This document shows positions 1 to 8,463 of a DNA stretch of 64,000 nucleotides, in pieces. This DNA comes from Mycobacterium sp. Its GTDB lineage: Bacteria > Actinomycetota > Actinomycetes > Mycobacteriales > Mycobacteriaceae. Position 1 is the stretch's first letter, and each line of letters starts with the position of its first letter. Where the stretch lies: the NCBI RefSeq assembly GCF_004298145.1, contig NZ_SCRH01000048.1, forward strand, positions 1 to 64,000, read 5' to 3'. Both the position numbers and the translations under genes were made by a program. Under the pieces are notes generated by a model. The model saw only the letters and a program-made list of their open reading frames with translations, made no database searches and was not told the origin of the DNA.

Positions 1-823
1 GCCGTCGGAGGTGATGCTGGCGCCCATGATGCGGGCCAAGATGTTGGCCCCGCGGGCCTTGGCGTGTTCCTCGGTTTCGATCACCATCAGCGCGCCGGCC
101 TCGCCGAACACGAAGCCGGTGCGGTCGCGGTCGAACGGGCGACACGCCCCGGCCGGGTCGTCGTTCTTGGTGGACATCACGATCCGCATCTTGGCGAACG
201 CCGCGATCGCGACCGCCTCGATCCTGACCTCGACGCCGCCGCAGATCGCGATGTCGGCCTCGCCGAAGACGATGTTGCGCCACGCCTGGGCGATGCCCTC
301 CGAACCGGACGCACACGCCGACACGGGGGTGATCACCCCGGCCCTGGCGTGGCGTTCCAGACCCACCGCCGCCGCGGCGCCGTTGGGCATGTACTTCTGC
401 ACCGCCAGCGGGGAGACCGCCTTCATGCCACGCGCGCGCAGATCGTCGTAGCTGAACACGATCTGCTCCGCCGACCCCAGGCCGGTGCCGATGGACACCA
501 TCAGCCGGTTGCTGTCGACCTCGGGTGAGCCGGCGTTCTCCCACGCCCGCCGGCTCAAGATGGTCGACATCATTTGCAGGTAACCCATCCGGTGGCGTTC
601 GGCGCGGGTCAGTCCGCCGTCGAATTCCTCCAACAGATGACCGCCGATGCGCACCGGCAGGTCAAACTCCTCGATGAACGAATCCTCGAGTTTGCGGATA
701 CCACTTTGGCTGTCCTGCAACAGCTTCCAGGTGGTCTCGGCGTCAGTCGCCAGTGCGGTCGTCATGGCGACGCCAGTGACCACCACGTTTGGCAGCGTTT
801 TCCCGGTAACCAGCTCCGCCATG
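1..823 (-). CDS. Beta-ketoacyl-ACP synthase, KasB-like (3' end outside window)
   Basis: This is the N-terminal 274 residues of a condensing enzyme that extends acyl-ACP chains, as KasA/KasB do in mycolic acid FAS-II. The reading frame stays open to the left edge. The start ATG at 823 is fixed by an in-frame stop just upstream and a GGGAG 3 nt before it. The opening MAELVTGK and the run around residue 170 (TPVSACASGSEG) match the family; C170 is the expected nucleophile. Wording is closer to my memory of KasB than KasA. KasB normally sits in the fabD-acpM-kasA-kasB-accD6 cluster, but here its upstream neighbours are a small membrane protein and nucleoside hydrolase, so this is probably an extra paralogue rather than the FAS-II copy. 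The downstream neighbour is not visible. Confidence 0.88.
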
Positions 824-993
824 ACTCCCGAAACCTTTCATTTGATGAGAGTTGCTAACGATTGACGCCGAGCCCCACTCACCCCACCAAATCATGTCAA
901 CACCATCCATCATTGTCGCCGACGTCAAGCGCCGCGGCGCCACCAGACACGGCGAGGGCCGATATTGACCCGATCGAATCGGGCGGCTCGCGG

Positions 994-1446
994 CTACGTG
1001 GCGCGTACCGCCTGCGCTTTCGCCATCAGCGCGCGGCCACCGGGCAAGGGCCGCAGGACGGCGCGGGCCAGCCGGTCACGGCCGCGGATGCCTTCGGTCC
1101 TGGCCCGGCCGGCGCGCAGGTGGCGCCAGCCCAGGCCGGCCCACGACGCCGCGACCAGGGCGTCGGTCACCCCGCCACGGGCCCGGCGCCGGTCGACGAC
1201 GGCCAGGCCGAGCGCGGTCACCGAGTGCACCGTGTCGACCCAGACCCCGGCCGCCAGCACCTCCGGACCGGGGTCGACACCCGATAACAGCGCCTGGACC
1301 AGATGGCGTGCGCCCAGGATCCGGGTGACGACGATCGCCCTGCGATCGACCCGTATCCCGTGAATGTGGCCCAGCACCTCGGCGGGGGCGGCCAGTAGCA
1401 CGCCGCCCCATCCCGCGCGGATCAGCTCGATGGCACGAATCTTCAT
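994..1446 (-). CDS. Small hydrophobic protein of unknown function
   Basis: A 150-residue protein I cannot assign to a named family. It has three hydrophobic stretches (about residues 10-25, 55-85 and 90-110) separated by Arg-rich segments, and it ends in a basic tail. It therefore looks like a small membrane protein. Its start codon overlaps the stop of the nucleoside hydrolase gene (ATGA at 1443-1446), so the two are translationally coupled and probably one transcript. The 170 bp between this gene and the KasB-like gene contain a TTGACA hexamer on the minus strand near 895-900, but I found no convincing -10 partner. In H37Rv the position next to iunH holds imuB (Rv3394c); this gene is unrelated to that. 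Confidence 0.6.
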   Translation of the reverse strand: MKIRAIELIRAGWGGVLLAAPAEVLGHIHGIRVDRRAIVVTRILGARHLVQALLSGVDPGPEVLAAGVWVDTVHSVTALGLAVVDRRRARGGVTDALVAASWAGLGWRHLRAGRARTEGIRGRDRLARAVLRPLPGGRALMAKAQAVRAT

Positions 1447-2486
1447 GGCGTACCGGCTAACCGGCGCGCAAAGGGGCCCACCCGTTCGATGAACCGATCG
1501 AAGAAGGCCGCCGCGTTCCCATTCTTGAGGTCAATCCCGATCAGCGCGTTGGGTTCTCGACGACCCGACCAGTCGGTCACCGTCATGGCGCGGGTCAGGG
1601 TCCCGGTCAGCTCGATGTCCACCGTCGCCAAACGGGTCGTCACGAGCTCGGGATCCAGCGCGACGGCGGCGGCCAGCGGATCGTGCATATGTGCCTGATA
1701 CCCGTGGCCGAGTTCGTGATAGGCCTCCAGGTAGAACCGCGTCGCGTCCTCGATCACCCGGATCAGCGGGTTGGACGCGCTCGACCGGGTTCCGCGTTCG
1801 TCGTGCTCGCTCAGCTGCGTCGTCGTCGACTCCGCGGCGGCCGCCAGCCGCGCCAGGTGCTCCGGCGTCATCGCGACCCTGCGGGTCAAGTCCAGGCCGC
1901 ACAGGATCGGAAGCCGCTGCTGCTCAATGGCTTCATGACCCCAGCCCGCCAGCACCTCGGCCGCGGCCTCGGGGTCCACGCTGATGTTCCATTCCGCCAC
2001 CGCGGTGGTGTTGCCCCGGTGGTCGTAGCTACCGCCCATGATCACCAGCCGGCGCAGCAGCGTCGGCAGTGTCGGCTCGGCGCGCAGCGCCAGCGCCAGA
2101 TTGGTCAGCGGGCCGGTCGCCACGCCGATGAGCTCGCCGGGGTGGGCGCGCGCCGCCCGCACCCAGGCGCTGGCCGAGTCGTAGTCGGTGAGCCGGCGCC
2201 CGCCCGGCGGCAGGTCGGCGTAGCCCAATCCTCTGGGGCCGTGGACCTTTGACGGCAGACGCATCGGTCCGGTCAGGGTCTGGTCGGAACCCTGGGAAAC
2301 CGGTATGCCGTCGACACCGCACAGCCGCAGCAGGCCCAGATTGTTTTCGCAAACCTGCTGTACGCAGACGTTTCCGCCGGTCGAGGCGATGCCGACCACC
2401 TCGGCGTCCGGGCTGGCGAACAGGTACATCAGCGCCAGCGCGTCATCCACGCCGGTATCGACGTCGACGAAAACGGGAACGTTCAC
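1443..2486 (-). CDS. iunH: Inosine/uridine-preferring nucleoside hydrolase
   Basis: Hydrolyses the N-glycosidic bond of ribonucleosides to free base plus ribose, in the cytosol. The N-terminal calcium-binding signature DVDTGVDDALA is present within the first 20 residues, and later Asn/Asp/His positions (GPLTNLALAL, MGGSYD, AEWNISVDPEAA, HDPLAAA) fit the family. The frame can be read back to a TTG at 2504, but the GTG at 2486 puts DVDTG at the usual distance from the N terminus and has TACTGT 7 nt upstream, as for a leaderless transcript. A 14-bp perfect palindrome overlaps this promoter. It is divergent from cmaA1 with only 39 bp between starts. H37Rv homologue Rv3393, same neighbour. Confidence 0.9.
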   Translation of the reverse strand: MNVPVFVDVDTGVDDALALMYLFASPDAEVVGIASTGGNVCVQQVCENNLGLLRLCGVDGIPVSQGSDQTLTGPMRLPSKVHGPRGLGYADLPPGGRRLTDYDSASAWVRAARAHPGELIGVATGPLTNLALALRAEPTLPTLLRRLVIMGGSYDHRGNTTAVAEWNISVDPEAAAEVLAGWGHEAIEQQRLPILCGLDLTRRVAMTPEHLARLAAAAESTTTQLSEHDERGTRSSASNPLIRVIEDATRFYLEAYHELGHGYQAHMHDPLAAAVALDPELVTTRLATVDIELTGTLTRAMTVTDWSGRREPNALIGIDLKNGNAAAFFDRFIERVGPFARRLAGTP

Positions 2487-2498
2487 TGTGTACACAGT
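2485..2498. promoter_or_regulatory. Palindromic operator between iunH and cmaA1
   Basis: ACTGTGTACACAGT is a perfect 14-bp palindrome. It overlaps the iunH -10 (TACTGT at 2499-2494, minus) and lies where the -35 of cmaA1 would be (cmaA1 -10 TAGGCT at 2514-2519, 6 nt before its ATG). The TGTnnACA core resembles sites bound by FadR/FCD-type GntR repressors, but the regulator is not identified. Confidence 0.5.
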
Positions 2499-2525
2499 AG
2501 CCAAATCGGCGGTTAGGCTGACATC

Positions 2526-3413
2526 ATGCCCACGATGTCGGAGCCCCCCGAGGGGTCGGAGCTAACGCCGCACTTCGACGATGTGCAGGCCCACTACGAC
2601 TTGTCGGACGACTTCTTCCGGCTATTCCTCGACCCGACCCAGACGTACAGCTGCGCCTACTTCGAGCGTGACGACATGACGCTGGAAGAGGCGCAGATCG
2701 CCAAGATCGATCTCGCCCTCGGCAAACTTGGGCTGCAACCGGGCATGACGTTGCTCGACGTCGGCTGCGGGTGGGGCGCCACCATGATGCGCGCGATGGA
2801 ACGCTACGACGTCAATGTCGTCGGCCTCACCCTGAGCCGCAACCAGGCCGACCACGTCGAGCGGTTGATCGCGCGATCGGCCAGCCCCCGTTCCGCGCGG
2901 ATCCTGCTGCAGGGCTGGGAGCAGTTCGACGAGCCCGTCGACCGGATCGTCAGCATCGGCGCCTTCGAGCACTTCGGGCACGAGCGCTACGACGCGTTCT
3001 TCACCCTCGCGCATAGCGTGCTGCCCGATGACGGGATCATGCTGCTGCACACCATCACCGGGCTGCACCCGACGGAGATGGCCGAGCGCGGCATGCCCTT
3101 ATCGTTTCTGTTCGCCCGATTCGTCAAATTCATTGTGACCGAGATCTTCCCGGGCGGGCGGCTGCCGTCGATACCGATGGTGCAGGAGCGCGCGACCGCG
3201 AACGGTTTCACCGTGAGCCGCGTGCAGTCGCTGCAGCCGCACTACGCGAAGACGCTCGACATCTGGGCCGCCGCGCTGCAGGCCCACAAGGACGAGGCCA
3301 TCGCGGTGCAGTCCGAGGAAGTCTACGAGCGGTACATGAAATACCTGACCGGCTGCGCTGAGATGTTCCGCATCGGATACATCGACGTCAATCAGTTCAC
3401 GCTGCAGAAATGA
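2526..3413 (+). CDS. cmaA1: Cyclopropane mycolic acid synthase
   Basis: SAM-dependent enzyme that adds a methylene bridge across a double bond in the meromycolate chain. The 295-residue protein has the SAM site VGCGWGA (about residues 77-84), the family opening HYDLSDDFFRLFLDPTQTYS, the GAFEHFGHERY region and the C-terminal GCAEMFRIGYIDVNQFT typical of CmaA/MmaA/PcaA proteins; it is nearly identical in wording to M. tuberculosis CmaA1 (287 aa). The N terminus is about 8 residues longer; ATG 2535 is an alternative start. TAGGCT lies 6 nt before ATG 2526, suggesting a leaderless message. It converges on acrA1, whose stop abuts this one at 3414. The exact paralogue (CmaA1 versus PcaA or CmaA2) rests on remembered sequence. 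Confidence 0.88.
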   Translation: MPTMSEPPEGSELTPHFDDVQAHYDLSDDFFRLFLDPTQTYSCAYFERDDMTLEEAQIAKIDLALGKLGLQPGMTLLDVGCGWGATMMRAMERYDVNVVGLTLSRNQADHVERLIARSASPRSARILLQGWEQFDEPVDRIVSIGAFEHFGHERYDAFFTLAHSVLPDDGIMLLHTITGLHPTEMAERGMPLSFLFARFVKFIVTEIFPGGRLPSIPMVQERATANGFTVSRVQSLQPHYAKTLDIWAAALQAHKDEAIAVQSEEVYERYMKYLTGCAEMFRIGYIDVNQFTLQK

Positions 3414-5432
3414 CTACCAGTGCACGCCGGGCACCAGGCGGACCAGCCGCTTGACTCCCCGGGGCGTGCGGATGCCGCCGGTGACGGCGCGGACGGGCCG
3501 GTTGGGCTTGCGGCGTGCGGCCCGTTGCGCGGGCGCCGGATTCGCGGCCTGGCCGCGTGCCGCGGCCGAGTCGGGATAGCCGAGATAGAGCTGGTGCAGG
3601 ATTCGCCGAGAAGTCCTGGGGGCGAAGTAATTTCCGGCTTCGGCGAGCGTGCCCAGCGGGGTGTCGATGCGCGCCGGCTTTTCCACCAGCCCGCGCACCA
3701 CCATCGCCGCCGCGCGCTCGGGGCTGATCGCCGGCACCGGGTTGAGCCGGTGCGACGGCACGATCATGGGGGTGCGCACCAGCGGCATGTGGATGTTGGT
3801 GAAGGTGATGTGGTCGGACAGCACCTCGGACCCGACCACGTCGGAGAACGCGTCCAGCGCGGCCTTGGTCGGTAGGTAGGAGCTGTATTTGGGGTTGCGT
3901 GCCTGCACGCCGGCGCTCGACACGTTGACGACGTGACCGAATCGCCGCTCGCGCCAATGGGGTAGCAGCGCCAGCACCATCCGCACCGCGCCGAAGTAGT
4001 TGACCGCCATCACCCGTTCGTAATCGTGCAGCCGGTCGGTGGAGTTGACGACCGAGCGGCGGATGGAACGGCCGGCGTTGTTCACCAGGTAATCGACATG
4101 CTCGAAGCGTCCCAGGATGTCCTTGACGGTGTGTTCCACCGATGCGGAATCGGTGATATCGCAGGTAAAGGCATGGGCGACACCACCATTGGCGCGGATC
4201 TCGGCGACCAGCTGGTCCAGCGCCGCGCCGTTTCGGGCCAGCGCGAACACGGTGGCACCGCGCTCGGCGATCGCGATGGCCGATGCCCGGCCGATGCCGC
4301 TGGATGCGCCGGTGATAATGACGTGCCGGCCCTGCAACGGTCCTTGCGGATCGTCGCGGCGGGCGCGATCCGGATCGAGGTGCTCCGCCCAGTACCGCCA
4401 GAGCCGGGGCGCGTAGGAGGAGAACTCCGGAACACGTATTCCGTTGCCCCCCAAGATGTTTCGGGTTTTCTCGCTGACGAAGGTGGGGGCCAGATCGACG
4501 AGGTCGAGCGCTTGCGCGGGAATGCCCAGCTGGGTGGCCGCCATGTTGCGCACCACCCTGGCCCGTCCGCGCACCTTGAGCACCGGGGCGGCCACCGAGC
4601 GGGGCAGCGACCCGCGCAGCGGCGGCAGCCCGGCCGCCTTGGCCACACCGCGGTAGATGCCCCGCAGGCCGACGGTCTTTTCGGCGGTAAGGTGGAACGC
4701 CCGCCCGTCGCAGCCCTCGGCATGCAGCAGGGCGACCAGCGCGTCGACGACGTAGTCGACCGGGACGATGTTGGTGCGGCCGGTGTCGGGCAGCAGGATC
4801 GGGGTCAGCTTGGGCAGCACCGCCAACTTGGCCAGCACGCCGAAGAAGTAGTACGGCCCGTCCACCTTGTCCATCTCGCCGGTGCGTGAATCGCCCACGA
4901 CCACCGCCGGGCGGTAGATGCGATAACGCAGCCCGGGCGCCGAGCGCACCAGCAGTTCGGCTTCGAACTTGGTCTGGTGATAGGGCGTCGGCAGTTGCTG
5001 GCCGACGTCGAAATCGTCCTCGGTGTACTCGCCGCGGAAGTCACCCGCCACGGCGATCGACGACACGTGGTGCATCGTCGCGTCCAGCCGCTGCGCCAGG
5101 CCGATCACCGCGCGGGTGCCTTCGACGTTGGTGGCGCTTTGCTCGGCCTCGCCGGCGGTGATGTCGTAGATCGCCGCGCAGTGCACCACATGGTCGACCT
5201 CGCCCAGCTCGGCGAGGACCTCGTCGGTCAGGTCCAGCTCCGGCAGCTCGGCGACCAGCGGTTTTACCCGCTCACCCCATTGATCACCCCACGCGGCCGC
5301 GAGCCGTTCGAAGCGGCCCAGCGACCGCCGTCGGACCAGCACCCACACCTGCGCATCGGGCCGGGTTTCCAGAAGACGGGACACGACGCGGCGACCGATA
5401 AACCCGGTACCGCCGGTAACGACATACCGCAT
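3414..5432 (-). CDS. acrA1: Fatty acyl-CoA reductase, two-domain
   Basis: A 672-residue fusion of two Rossmann reductases. The N-terminal half is an extended SDR resembling male-sterility acyl reductases (TGGTGFIG at residues 6-13, YHQTKFEAELL about 140-150); the C-terminal half is a classical SDR (TGASSGIG near 373, NNAG, then SSYLPTKAALDAF with YxxxK). It matches the layout of mycobacterial AcrA1 (Rv3391), proposed to reduce long acyl-CoA to aldehyde or alcohol for wax or plasmalogen-type lipids. ATG 5432 gives the standard MRYVVTGGTGFIG N terminus; an upstream TTG at 5468 is possible but would precede the domain by 12 unconserved residues. It follows lpqD with a 66-bp gap. Confidence 0.87.
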   Translation of the reverse strand: MRYVVTGGTGFIGRRVVSRLLETRPDAQVWVLVRRRSLGRFERLAAAWGDQWGERVKPLVAELPELDLTDEVLAELGEVDHVVHCAAIYDITAGEAEQSATNVEGTRAVIGLAQRLDATMHHVSSIAVAGDFRGEYTEDDFDVGQQLPTPYHQTKFEAELLVRSAPGLRYRIYRPAVVVGDSRTGEMDKVDGPYYFFGVLAKLAVLPKLTPILLPDTGRTNIVPVDYVVDALVALLHAEGCDGRAFHLTAEKTVGLRGIYRGVAKAAGLPPLRGSLPRSVAAPVLKVRGRARVVRNMAATQLGIPAQALDLVDLAPTFVSEKTRNILGGNGIRVPEFSSYAPRLWRYWAEHLDPDRARRDDPQGPLQGRHVIITGASSGIGRASAIAIAERGATVFALARNGAALDQLVAEIRANGGVAHAFTCDITDSASVEHTVKDILGRFEHVDYLVNNAGRSIRRSVVNSTDRLHDYERVMAVNYFGAVRMVLALLPHWRERRFGHVVNVSSAGVQARNPKYSSYLPTKAALDAFSDVVGSEVLSDHITFTNIHMPLVRTPMIVPSHRLNPVPAISPERAAAMVVRGLVEKPARIDTPLGTLAEAGNYFAPRTSRRILHQLYLGYPDSAAARGQAANPAPAQRAARRKPNRPVRAVTGGIRTPRGVKRLVRLVPGVHW

Positions 5433-5498
5433 GAAGACATGGTGGCGGCTGGCAGCCGCGCGCGTCAACTGCCGATCTTCACAGGGGGCTTGGTCCGG

Positions 5499-6212
5499 CT
5501 AGTTGTGGAAGTCGCGGATGCCGTCCCAATCGACCAGCGTCCAGCCGGTCATCGGGTTACCGGTGATCACCACGCGGCCGGTGGTCGGTAGCGGGTGGGT
5601 GTTCATCAGGCTGTCCTTGCCGTTGCGGGCGTTCATCAGCGTCCACACCATGATCGAGTTCCGGTGCGAGAACACCACCGGGTTGCGGTGGCCGCTGTTG
5701 TAGATCTTGTTGACGGCCGCGGTGAACTGGTCGTTGAACTCTTTGCCGCTGATCGAGCCGGGGATGCTGTTCGACACATCGCCCTTGATCCAGTCCGCCG
5801 GTGCCAGCAGGTACGTCGAGGACGCCATCGACTCGGGCTTGCCGTTGTACCAGCCGGCGTTGATCTCCTGGATGCCGGGCAGAACCTCGGTTTGCTTGCC
5901 GAGTTCGGCGGCCAGCGGGGCGGCGGTTTGCTGCGCCCTGGTCATGGTGGAGGCGTAGACGCTGTCGTAGTCCTTGCGGCCGAGTTGGTGCGCGACCTGT
6001 TCGGCCTGCCCCTTGCCCTCCGGCGTCAGACCCGGGCCCGGCACGTCGGTGTCGATGGTGCCGCTGGCGTTGGATTCCGACTGGGCGTGCCGGACGAACG
6101 TCACCGTGATGGACCGCGCCTGCGGTGAGCCGCCGCAGCCGGCGACGATCACCGTTGCGGTGAGAGCCGCGACCGCGGCTGAGGCCTTCCGGATCATGCT
6201 GCGCTTGGGCAT
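5499..6212 (-). CDS. lpqD: Lipoprotein with histidine phosphatase domain
   Basis: A 237-residue exported lipoprotein: basic start, hydrophobic segment about residues 8-24 and lipobox VAGC with C26 as the acylation site. The mature part carries the phosphoglycerate-mutase superfamily signature RHAQS (about 41-45), a later conserved SSTM/TRAQQT segment and FSHRNSI near residue 185, where the second catalytic His is expected. H37Rv LpqD, as I recall it, has RNAQS in place of RHAQS, so this copy keeps the catalytic His and may be active. The substrate is unknown. It sits directly upstream of acrA1 as in H37Rv (Rv3390-Rv3391). Confidence 0.88.
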   Translation of the reverse strand: MPKRSMIRKASAAVAALTATVIVAGCGGSPQARSITVTFVRHAQSESNASGTIDTDVPGPGLTPEGKGQAEQVAHQLGRKDYDSVYASTMTRAQQTAAPLAAELGKQTEVLPGIQEINAGWYNGKPESMASSTYLLAPADWIKGDVSNSIPGSISGKEFNDQFTAAVNKIYNSGHRNPVVFSHRNSIMVWTLMNARNGKDSLMNTHPLPTTGRVVITGNPMTGWTLVDWDGIRDFHN

Positions 6213-6266
6213 GGGAGATAGCCTGCCCTGCCGACGGCTTCGGTGGGAAGGGTTTGCGATGGTTTG

Positions 6267-7442
6267 TTACCGCGCGGCCTCGGGGAGATCGGCGGACCGC
6301 GTGATGATCGAGCTCGCGCTCAGGGCGCTGTTGATCGACACCTCGGCCAACAGCCCGGGCGCGGCGACCATGTCGCCCACCAGATAGCGATCGTCGCCCT
6401 GGTCGATCGACGGTCGGTCCCGCCAGCTCTGACCGGGGAGTTCAAGCGCGCCGGTGCGGAAGTTGGCCGACTGGTCGCGTCGCCACGTGACACGATCCCG
6501 CCACTGAGGGAAGGCGAGGTCGAACAGCCGCTCCAGCCGGGCCAGGCCGGCGGCCTTGGATTCGCCTGCAAGCAAAGGGATCTCACCCTGGATCAGCGAA
6601 TGGCCCGGCGGCGCCAGGGATTTGTCCTGGCTGGTGAAGCGCTCGGCGAAACCGCCCTGATCAAGGTCGAACACCGCGAATGCGTCGCGGCGATGTCGCT
6701 CTATCCCGATATCAAGCAGGGCGGCGCGGCCGCTTTCCCAGCGCAGCGAGTCATCACCCAACAGGCCTCGCGCGGCCTCCAGCGAGGTCGCGACGACCGC
6801 CGGCCCCGTCTCGGGTAGTGACGCGACCCGGGAATCGGTGTGGATATCGACTCCCAGCGATCGGGCGTAGCGCTCCATTCGGGAAATCACCGCGGCCCAA
6901 CCGCCGCTCGGATATCGGGTGACCGGCGGATAGCGCGGCGTCGTCACCCGCAGGAATCGCTCGAACACGAATCGGGCCGACAACCGGCCCGGATCGGCCT
7001 CGTAGATCGCCGGACCCACTATGCCTGCGGCGGCATCGCATGCGGCTGTGCCGAACTTTTCGGTCGCCCATTCGCGAAAGCTGCGGTCGACCGGGGCCCG
7101 GTGGCGGCGACCGAAGCACGCCATCGCCGTAAAGCTGGCCGGTGGGATGCGTCGCAGCCGCCCCGCATGGCGGAATCGCACCCGCGCCAGCTGCGCCACG
7201 CCGAGCCGCTCCGCCGGAGTGACCAGTTTCCGCGCGGCCAACCACCGCCAGGGCACGCCTTCATAGAACGCGTGCGTGCCGTCATTGGCGATGTAGGGCG
7301 CCGCTGTGGAGCGGGCCCGGCCGCCAAGTGTCGAATGTGCTTCGTACAGAGTGGTATTCGTACCCCGCTCTGCGCACGCGATGGCGACCGTCAGACCGGC
7401 AAGGCCGCCGCCGATGACCGTCACGTTTCTCGTCGGAGCCAT
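6267..7442 (-). CDS. FAD-dependent oxidoreductase, amine oxidase/phytoene desaturase type
   Basis: A 391-residue flavoprotein. The N terminus holds the dinucleotide-binding motif GGGLAGL (residues 11-17) and an acidic residue at YEAHSTLGGRAR about residue 34, as in NAD(P)-binding-like amine oxidases, squalene/phytoene desaturases and similar enzymes. The C terminus has the second FAD contact GDMVAAPGLLAEVSINSA. The substrate cannot be told. Start ATG 7442 has GAGGTGA 4 nt upstream. It is divergent from htdY, with a TACTAC/GTAGTA inverted repeat between them, and lies upstream of lpqD in the same direction. I do not recall an equivalent between lpqD and htdY in H37Rv, so it may be lineage-specific. 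Confidence 0.75.
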   Translation of the reverse strand: MAPTRNVTVIGGGLAGLTVAIACAERGTNTTLYEAHSTLGGRARSTAAPYIANDGTHAFYEGVPWRWLAARKLVTPAERLGVAQLARVRFRHAGRLRRIPPASFTAMACFGRRHRAPVDRSFREWATEKFGTAACDAAAGIVGPAIYEADPGRLSARFVFERFLRVTTPRYPPVTRYPSGGWAAVISRMERYARSLGVDIHTDSRVASLPETGPAVVATSLEAARGLLGDDSLRWESGRAALLDIGIERHRRDAFAVFDLDQGGFAERFTSQDKSLAPPGHSLIQGEIPLLAGESKAAGLARLERLFDLAFPQWRDRVTWRRDQSANFRTGALELPGQSWRDRPSIDQGDDRYLVGDMVAAPGLLAEVSINSALSASSIITRSADLPEAAR

Positions 7443-7472
7443 CGATCACCTCATGCCGGACGCGGGCCAAGC

Positions 7473-7489
7473 TACTACGGACAGTAGTA
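7473..7489. promoter_or_regulatory. Inverted repeat between FAD oxidoreductase gene and htdY
   Basis: TACTAC, 5-nt spacer GGACA, GTAGTA: a perfect 6-bp-arm dyad in the 145-bp divergent intergenic region, 31 bp from the oxidoreductase start. It is placed to act on the leftward promoter and possibly on htdY too. The binding protein is unknown. Confidence 0.45.
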
Positions 7490-7587
7490 TGGCGGACCCC
7501 GGATGTGAAGGGCGGGCCTTGGTCATGCCGTCGTTGTGGCGGATGCCAGAGTGGACCGAGGATCCCTACAAACGATCAGGAGACCCC

Positions 7588-8463
7588 ATGGCGATTGACC
7601 CGAGCGCCGTCGGCGCGGTGACCGAACCCATGCCCTTCGAATGGACCGACCGGGACACGCTGCTCTACGCGCTCGGTGTCGGCGCCGGTCTCGACGACCT
7701 GGCATTCACCACCGAGAACAGCCACGACATCGACCAGCAGGTGCTCCCCACGTACGCGGTGATCTGCTGCCCGGCGTTCGGCGCGGCGGGCCTGGTCGGA
7801 AAGTTCAACTGGGCCATGCTGTTACACGGATCGCAGAGCATCCGGCTGCATGCGCCGCTGCCGCCCGCGGGAAAGCTTTCGGTGGTTTCCGAGGTCGCCG
7901 ACATCCAGGACAAGGGCGAGGGCAAGAACGCGATCCTCGTGTTGCGCGGCCGGGGCACCGACCCGCAATCAGGGCAGCTGATCGCCGAGACGCTCACCAC
8001 GCTGGTCATCCGCGGCGAGGGCGGCTTCGGGGGGATGCCGGGTCAGCGGCCGGTCGCGCCCGAATTCCCGGACCGCGAGCCCGACGCGCGGATCGCGCTG
8101 CCCACCCGCGAAGACCAGGCGCTGATCTACCGGCTCTCCGGTGACCGCAACCCGCTGCACAGCGACCCCTGGTTCGCCCGGGAAATGGCCGGGTTCCCCA
8201 AGCCGATCCTGCACGGGTTGTGCACCTACGGGGTGTCCGGGCGCGCACTGGTGTCCGAGCTCGGCGGGGGCGTCGCGGCCAACATCACCTCGATCGCCTC
8301 GCGATTCACCTCGCCGGTGTTTCCCGGCGAGACACTGACCACGCTGATCTGGCGGACCGGGCCGGGCAAGGCCGTGTTCCGCACCGAGGCTTCCGCGCCG
8401 GAGGGCGCCGACGGGGCAGAGGCCCGGGTGGTGCTCGACGACGGCGTGGTGGAATACGCCTAA
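7588..8463 (+). CDS. htdY: (R)-specific 3-hydroxyacyl-thioester dehydratase, double hot dog
   Basis: A 291-residue MaoC-family protein with an N-terminal and a C-terminal hot-dog fold. The C-terminal half has the hydratase-2 signature YRLSGDRNPLHSDPWFA (about residues 178-194) with catalytic Asp and His, followed by ILHGLCTYG. The wording matches mycobacterial HtdY (Rv3389c), which hydrates or dehydrates 3-hydroxyacyl-CoA or ACP. ATG 7588 is chosen because AGGAGA at 7578-7583 is an excellent ribosome-binding site and the protein begins MAIDPSAVGAVTEPM as the family does. It converges with otsB2, overlapping by 4 bp at the stop codons. Confidence 0.92.
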   Translation: MAIDPSAVGAVTEPMPFEWTDRDTLLYALGVGAGLDDLAFTTENSHDIDQQVLPTYAVICCPAFGAAGLVGKFNWAMLLHGSQSIRLHAPLPPAGKLSVVSEVADIQDKGEGKNAILVLRGRGTDPQSGQLIAETLTTLVIRGEGGFGGMPGQRPVAPEFPDREPDARIALPTREDQALIYRLSGDRNPLHSDPWFAREMAGFPKPILHGLCTYGVSGRALVSELGGGVAANITSIASRFTSPVFPGETLTTLIWRTGPGKAVFRTEASAPEGADGAEARVVLDDGVVEYA

